DNA from: DASYPQ01 sp036006425 | GTDB lineage: Bacteria > Planctomycetota > UBA1135 > GCA-002686595 | Direction: 5' to 3' | Assembly (NCBI GenBank): GCA_036006425.1 | Contig: DASYPQ010000005.1 | Coordinates: forward strand, 124,001-188,000 | Length of the DNA: 64,000 nt | In this document: positions 1-7,639 of the stretch, piece after piece | How positions within the stretch are numbered: position 1 is the first letter of the stretch | Layout: every line of letters starts with the position of its first letter | Notes under the pieces: model-generated | The model's input: the letters and a program-made list of their open reading frames with translations, nothing else | Told to the model about the DNA's origin: nothing | Database searches by the model: none | Translations under genes and position numbers: made by a program

Positions 1-389
1 GGAGGCGCGACGATCGGAGACGGGATCGCAGCCGGTGGATGGGGATCAACGTGGAGGGGAGGGCTAGACCCTTCGCGGCTCCGCGGCCCTCGGATCTCCA
101 GCTCGCTGCGAGTGCGCGACTCGGTCAGCGGATTGGAAGCGATCCGGACAGGGGGGCTCTGAAGGTCGTGGAGAGATGCAGGATCAGGCTTGTTCAGCGC
201 TTCGGAACGCGTCCGAAACGCCGCGCGAGCCTGCGCGCCTGCGCAGAGCGGCCGGGGAGCATACAGGGGGCTCACATGCGGGTCAACGGCGGCGCGAGCA
301 GGGATCGCGACCCCTCCTCGCGCCGCACATCAGGAGCCTTGCCCGGACCTCCCCGGGCAGCGCCGACCTACCGCACTCCCGCCGCGCGG
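1..389. other. Gene-free left edge with hairpins
   Basis: I see no convincing coding region here; long open frames on both strands look like GC-driven shadows. It holds three strong inverted repeats: 289-326 (outer arms GGCGCGAG/CTCGCGCC, inner AGGG/CCCT), 340-359 (TGCCCGG/CCGGGCA, 6-nt loop) and 382-401 (CCGCGCG/CGCGCGG). The last encloses the stop codon of the leftward uracil-DNA glycosylase gene. Left of them is a leftward promoter (258-286). The hairpins could terminate glycosylase transcription and insulate the next unit, or be part of a structured RNA. No T-run follows any of them. Confidence 0.5.
258..286 (-). promoter_or_regulatory. Strong sigma70-type promoter, leftward
   Basis: On the minus strand, TTGACC (286-281) and TATGCT (263-258) are separated by exactly 17 bp. 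This is close to the bacterial housekeeping consensus and rare by chance in DNA this GC-rich. Transcription would start near 251 and leave the window to the left. About 40 bp downstream the transcript forms a TTCGGA/TCCGAA hairpin (plus strand 203-222). No ORF start is evident, so the target may be a stable RNA or a gene with a long leader. Confidence 0.55.
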
Positions 390-401
390 TTACGCGCGCG
401 G
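382..401 (-). terminator. Hairpin at the end of the uracil-DNA glycosylase gene
   Basis: A perfect 7-bp stem (CCGCGCG/CGCGCGG) with a 6-nt loop contains the TAA stop of the glycosylase gene. A second hairpin follows at 340-359. It is GC-rich without a U-tract, so intrinsic termination is only plausible. Confidence 0.35.
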
Positions 402-1172
402 TTGTGTCGGAGTGATTCCGAGGATTCCCATCGCCACCTGGATGTCCTTCCAGCACTCCTTCTTCTCCGCGGGGCTGCGGAGGAGATAGGCCGGGTGGTA
501 GGTCGGGATCAGCGTGCGGCCGGCGCGGACGTGGACTTTCCCGCGGGAAGCGCCCATCGGCGTGTCCGGCGCGAGGCCGAGGAGGAAATTCGCCGCATGC
601 TTCCCGAGGGGGACGAGCACCTGCGGATCCGCGAGGGCGATCTGGCGCTCGAGCCAGGGCGTGCAGGTCTCCTTCTCGGCACCGGTCGGGTCGCGGTTGC
701 CGGGCGGACGGCACTTCAGGACGTTCGCGATGTGGACCTCCTCGCGCGGGATCCCCATCCCCTTCGTGATGATGTCGGTGAGGAGCTGGCCCGCGCGGCC
801 GACGAACGGGACGCCGGTGCGGTCCTCGTCGGCGCCCGGAGCCTCGCCGACGAACATGACCCGGCGCGTGCCCTTCCCGTCCATGAAGACCGTCTGCGTG
901 CGCGTCTTCGCGAGCTCGCAGGCCTCGCAGCGCGACACGGCGCGCGCGAGGCTCGCGAGATCGGCGCACGCCGCGGCTTGTTCGCGGACGTCGGCGGAGG
1001 TGCGCGCCGGTCCGCCGGCAGCGGCTCCCGGTGCACGCGTCTCCGGCGCACGCGTTTCCAGTGCACTCTGTTCCGGTGCACGCGTCTCGCGCCGGCCCGC
1101 CCAGGCTCCGCGCCGTGCCTCGCCGCGCAGCCCGCGGGAGAGCGCCCGGAGTTCGTCCCGCTCGGGGTTCAC
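390..1172 (-). CDS. Family 4 (4Fe-4S) uracil-DNA glycosylase
   Basis: 260 aa. It removes uracil from DNA as the first step of base excision repair. The catalytic domain spans about residues 75-260: VGEAPGADED (GEAPG active-site motif), the KCRPPGNRDP segment, and a C-terminal HPAYLL motif. Four cysteines at the family 4 iron-sulfur positions are present (C82, C85, C154, C170). I chose the GTG at 1172 because upstream codons run into the divergent TPR lipoprotein gene and lack family similarity. Residues 1-75 are a variable linker with five-residue ETRAP-like repeats. The gene is divergent from the lipoprotein gene with only about 27-39 bp between starts, so the two probably share a compact promoter region. 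Confidence 0.9.
   Translation of the reverse strand: MNPERDELRALSRGLRGEARRGAWAGRRETRAPEQSALETRAPETRAPGAAAGGPARTSADVREQAAACADLASLARAVSRCEACELAKTRTQTVFMDGKGTRRVMFVGEAPGADEDRTGVPFVGRAGQLLTDIITKGMGIPREEVHIANVLKCRPPGNRDPTGAEKETCTPWLERQIALADPQVLVPLGKHAANFLLGLAPDTPMGASRGKVHVRAGRTLIPTYHPAYLLRSPAEKKECWKDIQVAMGILGITPTQPRA
1031..1090. repeat. Four tandem 15-bp units inside the UDG linker
   Basis: Four consecutive 15-bp units begin GTGCACGCGT or a close variant, at 1031, 1046, 1061 and 1076. Units 1, 2 and 4 encode an ETRAP-type pentapeptide on the minus strand; unit 3 has diverged (EQSAL). The repeat is in frame, so copy-number change would only lengthen or shorten the linker ahead of the catalytic domain. 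Confidence 0.75.
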
Positions 1173-1199
1173 GCGGTCGAGGATACCATTCGCGCAGTC

Positions 1200-2510
1200 A
1201 TGGAGGGTCCAGTGAGAACGCGCGTCGCCGGGGCACTCGCGCTCTGCCTCGCCGCGGCGTGCTCGCACGACGCGGATGCGGCCGCTGCGCGAGCGCCGGA
1301 GATCCACGCCGCGCCGCGACTCGCCGTCCGCACGCCGCGGAGCGCCGACCCCGACGCCGCCGGACTCCGCCGCTCGATCGAACGCGGGCGGGTCGACGAG
1401 GCGCACGGGCGGGAAGGCGTGCTCGCGCGCCTCGATCCCGGCGAAGCGCGCGTGCTCGCGGCGCGTCTCTCGGCGATTTCAGGGCGGATCGTCGAAGCGA
1501 TCCGCGAGATCGAGGCGGCCCGCAAGGAGCGGCCGGCCGATCCCGACGTCTACGCGACCGCCGCGGAGATCTACGCCGCCGCGGGAAAGCTCGACGCCGG
1601 ATGGGACGAGGTGAAAGCCGGCGATGCCGCCTGCGGATCGGCGCCGGAGCTCCTGCGCGCGCGCGGCGTCCTGTGGATCTCGCGCTCGGGCGGGTCGCGC
1701 AAGGGCCTCGGCTTCCTCGAGGACGCGCGCCGCGCCGATGCGGAGCTGCCGTTCGTCGACCGCGCGCTCTCGCAGGCGCACCTCCTCGTCGGCAAGGAGG
1801 ATTCCGCCGCGCACAAGCCGAAGGACGCGCTCGTGCACGCGCGCTTCGCGGCGTCGCTCGATCCCGAAGACGTCGACGCGCGGCGCTTCCTGTCGGAAGC
1901 CCTCGTCCTGAACGGCGATTTCGAGCCCGCCGTCGCGGAGATCCAGACGCTCGTCGACCGCGGCGAGCCGCTCGTCTCCGAGCTCGCGCTGCTGCACAAG
2001 AAGGCCGGGATCGCGGCGCTGCTCGAGCACGATCGCGAGCGCGCGCTGCGCCACTTCGTCTCCGCGCGGAAGCTCGGGCTCACGGACTCCGAGCTCGCGA
2101 CCGGCGCGCGCCTCCTCGGCGAGGAAGCCGCGGCGAAGGTCGGACTCGGGGTCGAGGCGTACAAGGCCGGCGACCTGGCGACGGCGAAAGCGCGCTCCAA
2201 GGAAGCGCTCGAGCTCGAGCCCGACGGCATCCAGGCCCAGAACCTGCTCGCGGTCGTGCTCTTCAAGGAGTCCGACTACGCCGGCGCGGTCGCGCTGTGG
2301 CGCGTCGTCCTCGAGACCGCGCAGAAGGAGGACCTCGCGCTCCCCGAGCCGGTTCACTTGAATCTTGCACGCGCGCAGGAGCTCTCCGGGGACGCGGCGG
2401 CCGCCCGGACGACGCTCGAGGCCTATCTGGCGCGCGATCCGTCGGGTCCGTGGGTCGCGGACACGCGCGCGGCGCTCGCTCTGCTTCCGCCGAAGAAGAC
2501 GGGTGACTAG
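1200..2510 (+). CDS. TPR-repeat lipoprotein
   Basis: 436 aa. An N-terminal signal peptide ends in a lipobox-like LAAAC, so the mature protein should be membrane-anchored outside the cytoplasmic membrane. The rest is helical with tetratricopeptide-type repeats; the clearest pair is in the last 110 residues, where alternating Ala and Leu surround Tyr/Gly positions. TPRs usually mediate protein-protein contacts, and no enzyme motif is visible. Start choice is uncertain: ATG at 1200, or GTG at 1212 with GGAGGG four bases upstream; both leave the signal peptide intact. The gene following at 2530 also begins with helical repeats, so the two may act together. Confidence 0.75.
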   Translation: MEGPVRTRVAGALALCLAAACSHDADAAAARAPEIHAAPRLAVRTPRSADPDAAGLRRSIERGRVDEAHGREGVLARLDPGEARVLAARLSAISGRIVEAIREIEAARKERPADPDVYATAAEIYAAAGKLDAGWDEVKAGDAACGSAPELLRARGVLWISRSGGSRKGLGFLEDARRADAELPFVDRALSQAHLLVGKEDSAAHKPKDALVHARFAASLDPEDVDARRFLSEALVLNGDFEPAVAEIQTLVDRGEPLVSELALLHKKAGIAALLEHDRERALRHFVSARKLGLTDSELATGARLLGEEAAAKVGLGVEAYKAGDLATAKARSKEALELEPDGIQAQNLLAVVLFKESDYAGAVALWRVVLETAQKEDLALPEPVHLNLARAQELSGDAAAARTTLEAYLARDPSGPWVADTRAALALLPPKKTGD

Positions 2511-2513
2511 ACT
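2508..2513 (+). promoter_or_regulatory. Possible -10 element TAGACT
   Basis: The context CTAGACTCGG overlaps the stop codon of the upstream TPR gene and lies 17 bp before the next start. The same ten bases recur at 34777-34786 upstream of thrS. A TTCCGC 17 bp further upstream is a weak -35 candidate. It could give the downstream gene its own transcript. Confidence 0.3.
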
Positions 2514-2529
2514 CGGCCCGGAGGAACCC

Positions 2530-3669
2530 ATGTTGCGACTCGCCGCGCTGCTCGCTCTCGTCTTCGTGTCCGTCCCCGCGTTCGCGCAGGAATCCCAGGA
2601 TCGCGTCGCGCTCAACCGCCGCGCGGTCGAGGCGCTGACCGCGAAGAAGTACGACGAAGGGATCGCGATCCTGACGAAGCTCCTCGCGCTGACGCCCAAG
2701 GATGCGCCGACCGCGTACAACCTCGCGTGCGCCTGGTCGTGCAAGGGCGACGTCGAGAAGGGGCTCGAGTGGCTCGGGACGGCCGTCGACTGGGGCTGGG
2801 GCAGTGGCACCGGCACGCTCGTCAATTCCCCCGGCAAGCAGCAGAGCCACTCGGAGATGACGCGCGCCGATCCGGACTTCGAGAACCTGCGCAAGGATCC
2901 GCGCTTCGAGAAGCTCCTCGAGCGGATGGACAAGGCCGGCGAGGTGCACAAGGCGGCGCTCAAGAAAGGCGAGGAGTTCGCCGCGGCGCCCGCGATCTAC
3001 GTCCCGGAGAAGGCCGCCGCGCAGAAGGAGATGCCGCTGCTCGTCGTGCTCCACGACGCCGGCTCGACGAAGGACGACGTCGTCAAGGGACGCTGGAAGG
3101 CGGTCGCGGACGAGCTCGGCTTCGCGCTGATCGCGCCTTCCGGGAAGATCCCGACGAGCGACGAGCCCGCGAAGGGCATGACCTGGTACGAGACGGTCGA
3201 CGAGTACAGCGCCCGGCCGTACCCCTCGGAGAAGTCGGTGAACGACGCCGTCGCAGCCTTCCAGAAGGAACATCCGCTCGACAAGGCGCACGTCGCGATC
3301 GCGGGCGACGGCGTCGGAGGACTCGTCGCGCTGCGGATCGCGCTCGCGAGCCCCGGCCTCTACAAGGGCGCGCTCACCGTGAACAGCCCGTTCCTCGGGC
3401 AGCTCTACGCCGACAAGGCGCCGAACGCCGCGAAGATGGGGCTGCGCGTCGCGCTGCTGCGGGACGCCGGCGCCGAGGGAGCGCGCGACATGGCCGCGGC
3501 GCAGACGAAGAGCCTGCAGACCTGGGGCCTCGCGGGCGAAGCGAAGACGTACACGCCCGACGCCAAGGATCCCGGCGACAAGCACGCGCTCGCCGAGGCG
3601 ATCCGCGCGCTCCTCGCGGCCCCCGCCCCGATTCCGGCGGCCGCGCCGGCCGAGGCCCCGAAGAAGTAG
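2530..3669 (+). CDS. Secreted TPR + alpha/beta-hydrolase-fold protein, nucleophile apparently lost
   Basis: 379 aa. ATG with GGAGGA just upstream. A signal peptide (MLRLAALLALVF to about residue 20) is followed by a TPR-like helical region (about 20-135) and then an alpha/beta-hydrolase domain resembling PHB-depolymerase/feruloyl-esterase-type proteins (LLVVLHDAGS oxyanion region near residue 170). The nucleophile elbow that is normally G-x-S-x-G reads GDGVGG, so the Ser position is Gly. A His (KHALAEAI) lies near the C-terminus where the catalytic His would be. The protein is probably a non-hydrolytic or altered family member. It sits 20 bp downstream of another TPR lipoprotein and converges on the gene at 3674. 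Confidence 0.7.
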   Translation: MLRLAALLALVFVSVPAFAQESQDRVALNRRAVEALTAKKYDEGIAILTKLLALTPKDAPTAYNLACAWSCKGDVEKGLEWLGTAVDWGWGSGTGTLVNSPGKQQSHSEMTRADPDFENLRKDPRFEKLLERMDKAGEVHKAALKKGEEFAAAPAIYVPEKAAAQKEMPLLVVLHDAGSTKDDVVKGRWKAVADELGFALIAPSGKIPTSDEPAKGMTWYETVDEYSARPYPSEKSVNDAVAAFQKEHPLDKAHVAIAGDGVGGLVALRIALASPGLYKGALTVNSPFLGQLYADKAPNAAKMGLRVALLRDAGAEGARDMAAAQTKSLQTWGLAGEAKTYTPDAKDPGDKHALAEAIRALLAAPAPIPAAAPAEAPKK

Positions 3670-3673
3670 CGCG

Positions 3674-4606
3674 TCAGCGCGATTCGAGCGGCTCCGTGCC
3701 GCCGAGCTCCCGGTAGCGCGCGTAGCGCGCGGCGGCCGCGTCCTTCTCGCCGCTCGCCGCGAGGACGCGCGCGAGCTCGAGGACGGCGCGCGCGGAGCTC
3801 GCGTCGCACGCGCACGCGCGCTCGAGAGCGGTCCGCGCCTCGGCGAGATGTCCGAGCGCGCGCTCGGATCGACCGAGTGCTTCGTGCCCGCGGCAGAACT
3901 CCGGCCAGCGCGCCGTGATCTCGGCCGCGGCGTCCCGCGCGCGCGCGTTCTCGCCGACCGCGAGCAGGAGCTCCGCGATCCCGAGGCGCGGCAACGGCTC
4001 GCCGGGGTTCTCGCGGACCTGCAGCCGGCGTGTCTTGTAGAAAGCCTGCCACTGCGCGCTCGCGAGGGCTTTGCGGCGCAGCTCGGTCGCTCCCGCCGTG
4101 TCGCCGCGCGCGATCGCGGCCTGCGCGAGCGCGTGCCACGCCGACGGCGCCTCCGCGTCGAGCGGCGCGAGCCCGAGGAAACGCTCGAAGAGCGGCGTCG
4201 CGTGGACGGCGTCGCCCGACCGCGCGAGGGCGCGGCCGGCGAGCAGCCAGCACTCGTCGATCTGCGGGTAGCGCACCTCGTCTGCGCTCGCGAGCAGCAT
4301 CTCCCGCGCGCGGGCGAGCTGGTCGCGGTCGAGGGCGAGACGCGCGCGCGCGACCTCGACGAATCCGCGCGAGCCCTCGTCCGGATGCGCTCCGTCGAGC
4401 AGCTTCTGCGCCCGGTCGCCGGCGCCGGTGGCGGCGAGCGCGCGCGCGGCGAGTCCGAGCGCCCGGCCGTCGCGCGCGAGCGCGCCGGAACCGGTGACGA
4501 GCGGGAGCGCCGCGTCGACGACCTCGCCCGGAAGGTCGAGGTCGATCGCCTCGCGCCAGCGGTCCTGCGGGGACTGCGCGAGGAGGAGGGTGAGCGCGAG
4601 GATCAT
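3674..4606 (-). CDS. TPR-repeat exported protein, partner of the CRTAC1 lipoprotein
   Basis: 310 aa. The short hydrophobic N-terminus (MILALTLLLAQ) is a minimal signal sequence. The body is a run of TPR-like helical pairs, with the clearest motifs near the C-terminus (HLAEARTALERACACD, then an A-A-ARYARYRELGG helix). No catalytic residues are visible. Its ATG overlaps the stop of the upstream FG-GAP/ASPIC gene (ATGA, 4603-4606), so the pair is probably co-translated. Pairing of a CRTAC1-family protein with a TPR protein is common in Planctomycetota and Acidobacteriota; the joint function is unknown to me. Confidence 0.75.
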   Translation of the reverse strand: MILALTLLLAQSPQDRWREAIDLDLPGEVVDAALPLVTGSGALARDGRALGLAARALAATGAGDRAQKLLDGAHPDEGSRGFVEVARARLALDRDQLARAREMLLASADEVRYPQIDECWLLAGRALARSGDAVHATPLFERFLGLAPLDAEAPSAWHALAQAAIARGDTAGATELRRKALASAQWQAFYKTRRLQVRENPGEPLPRLGIAELLLAVGENARARDAAAEITARWPEFCRGHEALGRSERALGHLAEARTALERACACDASSARAVLELARVLAASGEKDAAAARYARYRELGGTEPLESR

Positions 4607-6396
4607 CGGAACGGCTCCGACTTGACGATCCCGGCGCCTTCGCGGATCCACACGCGCCGGTCGGCCGGACCTGCGGGGAGCTCCTCGACGCGGCCCGAAG
4701 GCCAGACGATGCGCACGCCCTGGTAACCGGGCTCCGATCCGAGCCCGAAGTGCAGCCAGGCGCTCGACGCCGATTGGAATCCCGCCGCCGTCTCGACCTC
4801 CCCGAGCAGCCCGTGCTCGTTCGCACCGCGACCGACGACGAGCGCGACGCGCGTTCCCATGCCGTCCGCGGGCGTGCGCGCGGAGTCCGGACTTCCGAGG
4901 CAGCGGACAGAGAGCCGATGGTTCCCGCGCCCCGTGCGGTTCATCCCGATCGCCGCCGGTCCGTCGATCCGCGCGAGCACGAGATCGGGCGCGCCGTCGA
5001 GGTCGAGGTCGCCGATCGCGCTCCCGCGCGCGCCGAGCGCCGGCGCGAGGACCGAGCGCGGATCGGCGGGCTCGACGCGCACGGCGCGCTCCCCCGGGCC
5101 GAGTCGCCAGAGCGCGGCGGCCTGGCCGTACGTCGTCCCGGTGTGCTCCCGATCCGCCTGCGGATACACGTGTCCGTTCGCGGTGAAGAGCTCGAGCCAG
5201 CCGTCGCCGTCGAAGTCCGCGAGGTGGACTCCCCACGAGAGGAGCGACCGAGTCTCGCGCAGGAGCCCGTACCGGTACGTCATGTCGAGAAAGCCGTGCG
5301 CCGAGCCGAAGAAGAGCTCGGTCGGCTCGTCGGAGAAGTTCGTCACGGCGACGTCGAGCAGGCCGTCGCGGTTCACGTCGCCCGCCGCGACGCCCATCCC
5401 GGCGAGAGCACGGCCGTCCGCGGACAGCGCGACGCCGGCGGCGTACCCGCGGTCCTCGAAGACGCCGTGGCCGTCGTTGACGAGCAGGAGATTCGGCGAG
5501 CTGTCGTTCGCGACGAGGAGGTCGGTGTCGCCGTCCCCGTCGGCGTCGAACGGCAGGACGCCGAGCGCGTAACCCGGCGGGATCCCGGGGAGCCTCTCCT
5601 TCGTCTCGTCGACGAAGGTCCCGTCGCCGCGGCCGCGCAGGAGGCGATCGGATTGCGCCGGCATGCCGGCCGGACCGCAGAAGACGTCGTAGCCCTTCCA
5701 GCGGCAGGGGACCGCGAGGGCGCCTTGCCCGAGCGCCTTCGCAGGAGGCGCCGCCGGATCGAGGTCGAGGTACTGGCAGACGAAGAGATCGAGGTGCCCG
5801 TCGCCGTCCGCGTCGAAGAGCGCGACGCTCGTCGCCCACAGCGGAGGGTGACCTGCCTCGCGCGGCGCGCCGACGTCGATGCGCGCGAACGGATCCTGCG
5901 CGAGCACGCCCGCGTCGGATTTCGGCCGCAGCGTGCCGCTCGCGTCCTGGAGGAGCACCGCGAGGCCGCCGAAGCCCGCCGCGACGAGATCCTGGCGCCC
6001 GTCCCCGTCGACGTCGCCGACCGCGAGCCCGGTCCACCATCCGGAGAGCCCCGGGCCCTCGCGCCGCGCAAAGTGTCCGCGGCCGTCGTTCTCGAAGACT
6101 TCGAGATCGGCTCCGGGGCCGCTCGCGAGCGCCCCGAGGCTCGCCAAACCTTGTGCGAACACGATGTCGAGATCGCCGTCGTCGCCGAGGTCGATCAGCG
6201 CGACCCCGGCGCCGTTCGCCTCGAGGATCGTCGCCTTCTCGGGCGTTCCCGAGCGGTTCACGTAGTCGACGCCGCGCTCGCGCGCCTCGTCGACGAGGTC
6301 GTTCGCGCGCGCGGGCGCGGGCGGCGCCGACTTGGCCGGCTCGCGCGCGCAGGCCGCGGCGAGCGAGGTCGCGAGGAGCAATCGTCGAGGATGCAT
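4603..6396 (-). CDS. CRTAC1-family FG-GAP/VCBS lipoprotein with ASPIC/UnbV domain
   Basis: 597 aa. A lipoprotein signal (MHPRRLLLATSLAAAC) is followed by about seven FG-GAP/VCBS blades carrying calcium-loop motifs such as DADGDGDTDLLV and DFDGDGWLELF, which should form an extracellular beta-propeller. The last 100 residues match the ASPIC/UnbV module (GMGTRVALVV, HFGLG, IVWPSGRVEELP). Such proteins bind calcium and probably act in surface adhesion or substrate binding; no enzyme activity is evident. ATG at 6396 places the lipobox correctly. It is followed by a TPR gene with an ATGA overlap and is divergent from the SPOR-like gene. Confidence 0.88.
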   Translation of the reverse strand: MHPRRLLLATSLAAACAREPAKSAPPAPARANDLVDEARERGVDYVNRSGTPEKATILEANGAGVALIDLGDDGDLDIVFAQGLASLGALASGPGADLEVFENDGRGHFARREGPGLSGWWTGLAVGDVDGDGRQDLVAAGFGGLAVLLQDASGTLRPKSDAGVLAQDPFARIDVGAPREAGHPPLWATSVALFDADGDGHLDLFVCQYLDLDPAAPPAKALGQGALAVPCRWKGYDVFCGPAGMPAQSDRLLRGRGDGTFVDETKERLPGIPPGYALGVLPFDADGDGDTDLLVANDSSPNLLLVNDGHGVFEDRGYAAGVALSADGRALAGMGVAAGDVNRDGLLDVAVTNFSDEPTELFFGSAHGFLDMTYRYGLLRETRSLLSWGVHLADFDGDGWLELFTANGHVYPQADREHTGTTYGQAAALWRLGPGERAVRVEPADPRSVLAPALGARGSAIGDLDLDGAPDLVLARIDGPAAIGMNRTGRGNHRLSVRCLGSPDSARTPADGMGTRVALVVGRGANEHGLLGEVETAAGFQSASSAWLHFGLGSEPGYQGVRIVWPSGRVEELPAGPADRRVWIREGAGIVKSEPFR

Positions 6397-6448
6397 GCGG
6401 AGGGCTCGGGCTCGCTCTATGCTAGGCGCGGCCGCGCGGGGCTTCGGA

Positions 6449-6477
6449 TTGACCGTCGCACCCGGCCCTCGTACTCT
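6449..6477 (+). promoter_or_regulatory. Sigma70-type promoter for the SPOR-like gene
   Basis: TTGACC (6449-6454), a 17-bp spacer and TACTCT (6472-6477) lie 17 bp before the ATG at 6495. The same TTGACC -35 with a 17-bp spacer occurs at 281-286, which supports this as the local housekeeping promoter form. The 5' UTR would be only about 11 nt. Confidence 0.55.
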
Positions 6478-6494
6478 TTTCGCCCTGTTTTTCC

Positions 6495-7259
6495 ATGGTC
6501 CTGCGCAAGAAGAACCTGCTCGACGCGTTTCGCCAGGCCGCCCCCGAAGGGCGCAAGGCGGCGCCTCCGTCGGCGAAGTCCCCTTCGGGCGCGGGCGGCC
6601 CGTTCGCTCCCCAGGTTCCCGGCGACCCGCGCGCATCCGAGCCCGCGCCGAAGATCCGCTTCGAGCCGGCGCCGAGCGCGCCGAAAGGGATCGACACGGA
6701 GGTCAAGCTCCCGCCGTCCGCGATCGAGCGCCTGCTCGCCGACCGCACCGTGCGCGCAGCCGTGCTCGTGCTCGCGCTCATCGGCATCGGAGCCTACTTT
6801 TTCTCCCGCTTCGCGGCGACGCCGACGCTCGCGGCCGACCAGGACGCGCGCGGCGCCGACGCGGGGAAAGGGGCGCTCAGCTCCGGACTCGCCGCGGGCG
6901 CGGACCTCGTCGAGAAGAACCAGGCCGCGGCGCGCATGGGCACCGCCGTCGACAAGGCGTTCATGGATCCCGCCAACCGGTTCACGATCCGCCTGATCCA
7001 GTACAACAACGACGAAGCCGGGCAGAAGAAGGCGCGCGAGACCGCGGAGTTCCTGAAGAAGCAGGCGATCCCCGTGGTCAGCCCGATCTCGCTCGGCAAG
7101 AACGTGGTCCTGGCCGCGGACGCGAAGGCGCGCACCGAGGACCTCGCCGGCCTGTTGAAGCACGTGAAGACCCTGGCCGGGCCTCCCCCGCAAGAAAAGC
7201 AGACGCCGTTCTCGACGGCCTACGTCGTGAACATCGACGATCTCGTCAAGCGCCGCTGA
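6495..7259 (+). CDS. Single-pass membrane protein with SPOR-like C-terminal domain
   Basis: 254 aa. Residues 1-75 are basic and Pro/Ala-rich (cytoplasmic), one membrane helix follows at about 80-102 (VRAAVLVLALIGIGAYFFSR), and the outer domain from about 150 has a beta-alpha-beta-type pattern (FTIRLIQYNN, then an ETAEFLKKQ helix, then PVVSPISLGKNVVL). That pattern resembles SPOR domains, which bind denuded peptidoglycan glycan strands, but the match is by pattern only. It precedes the PVC small basic protein gene by 46 bp and is probably cotranscribed with it. Confidence 0.55.
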   Translation: MVLRKKNLLDAFRQAAPEGRKAAPPSAKSPSGAGGPFAPQVPGDPRASEPAPKIRFEPAPSAPKGIDTEVKLPPSAIERLLADRTVRAAVLVLALIGIGAYFFSRFAATPTLAADQDARGADAGKGALSSGLAAGADLVEKNQAAARMGTAVDKAFMDPANRFTIRLIQYNNDEAGQKKARETAEFLKKQAIPVVSPISLGKNVVLAADAKARTEDLAGLLKHVKTLAGPPPQEKQTPFSTAYVVNIDDLVKRR

Positions 7260-7305
7260 TACTCACCCATCCCGAAACGCAGAAGAATCCTCGGAGAATC
7301 CACAC

Positions 7306-7632
7306 ATGTCCATCCATTCCAGTCTGCGTGTCGGCGACACCTTGAAGGGCGAGCGCAGCGTCCTCACCCGTCAGGAGCGCATCGCATCCCTCAAGAAGGC
7401 CGGCAAGTTCGAGGAGGAGAAGCGCTCGATCTACGGCCTCCCGAAGGTGCGCACGAAGTTCAAGGTCGCGGGCGCGAAGAAGAAGGCCGCGAAGGAAGCC
7501 GCGCCGGGCGCAGCGGGCGGCACGGTCGCCGCTCCGGCGGCGGGAGCGGGAGCGGCGGCGGGCGCGAAGGGCGCGGCTCCGGCGGCGAAGGGCGCCGCGG
7601 CTCCGGCGGCGAAGAAGGGCGACAAGAAGTAG
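7306..7632 (+). CDS. Small basic PVC-signature protein
   Basis: 108 aa, strongly basic. The first 55 residues (MSIHSSLRVGDTLKGERSVL, then LTRQERI and KVRTKFKV) match the conserved small basic protein regarded as a signature of the Planctomycetes-Verrucomicrobia-Chlamydiae superphylum, thought to bind nucleic acid or ribosomes. Residues 56-108 form an Ala/Gly/Pro/Lys low-complexity tail ending in KKGDKK. Similar tails occur on histone-H1-like and ribosome-associated proteins; here it looks like a lineage-specific extension. A GGAG sits about 10 bases upstream of the ATG. This gene is the best single taxonomic marker in the window. Confidence 0.85.
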   Translation: MSIHSSLRVGDTLKGERSVLTRQERIASLKKAGKFEEEKRSIYGLPKVRTKFKVAGAKKKAAKEAAPGAAGGTVAAPAAGAGAAAGAKGAAPAAKGAAAPAAKKGDKK

Positions 7633-7639
7633 CGCCCGG

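Noticed and set aside
240..400. Possible SRP (4.5S) or other known RNA gene
   Set aside because: Hairpins are present, but the GGAAGGAAGCAGC-type SRP core and tmRNA or RNase P hallmarks are absent on both strands.
39..1199. Long upstream extension of the TPR lipoprotein frame
   Set aside because: It runs antisense through the uracil-DNA glycosylase gene. The lipoprotein signal begins only at 1200/1212.
1479..2963. Long antisense ORFs across real genes (also in the dcw and polA regions)
   Set aside because: Typical of 70% GC DNA: the complement of GC-rich third positions leaves few stops. Their translations are Arg/Ala/Glu-rich without motifs.
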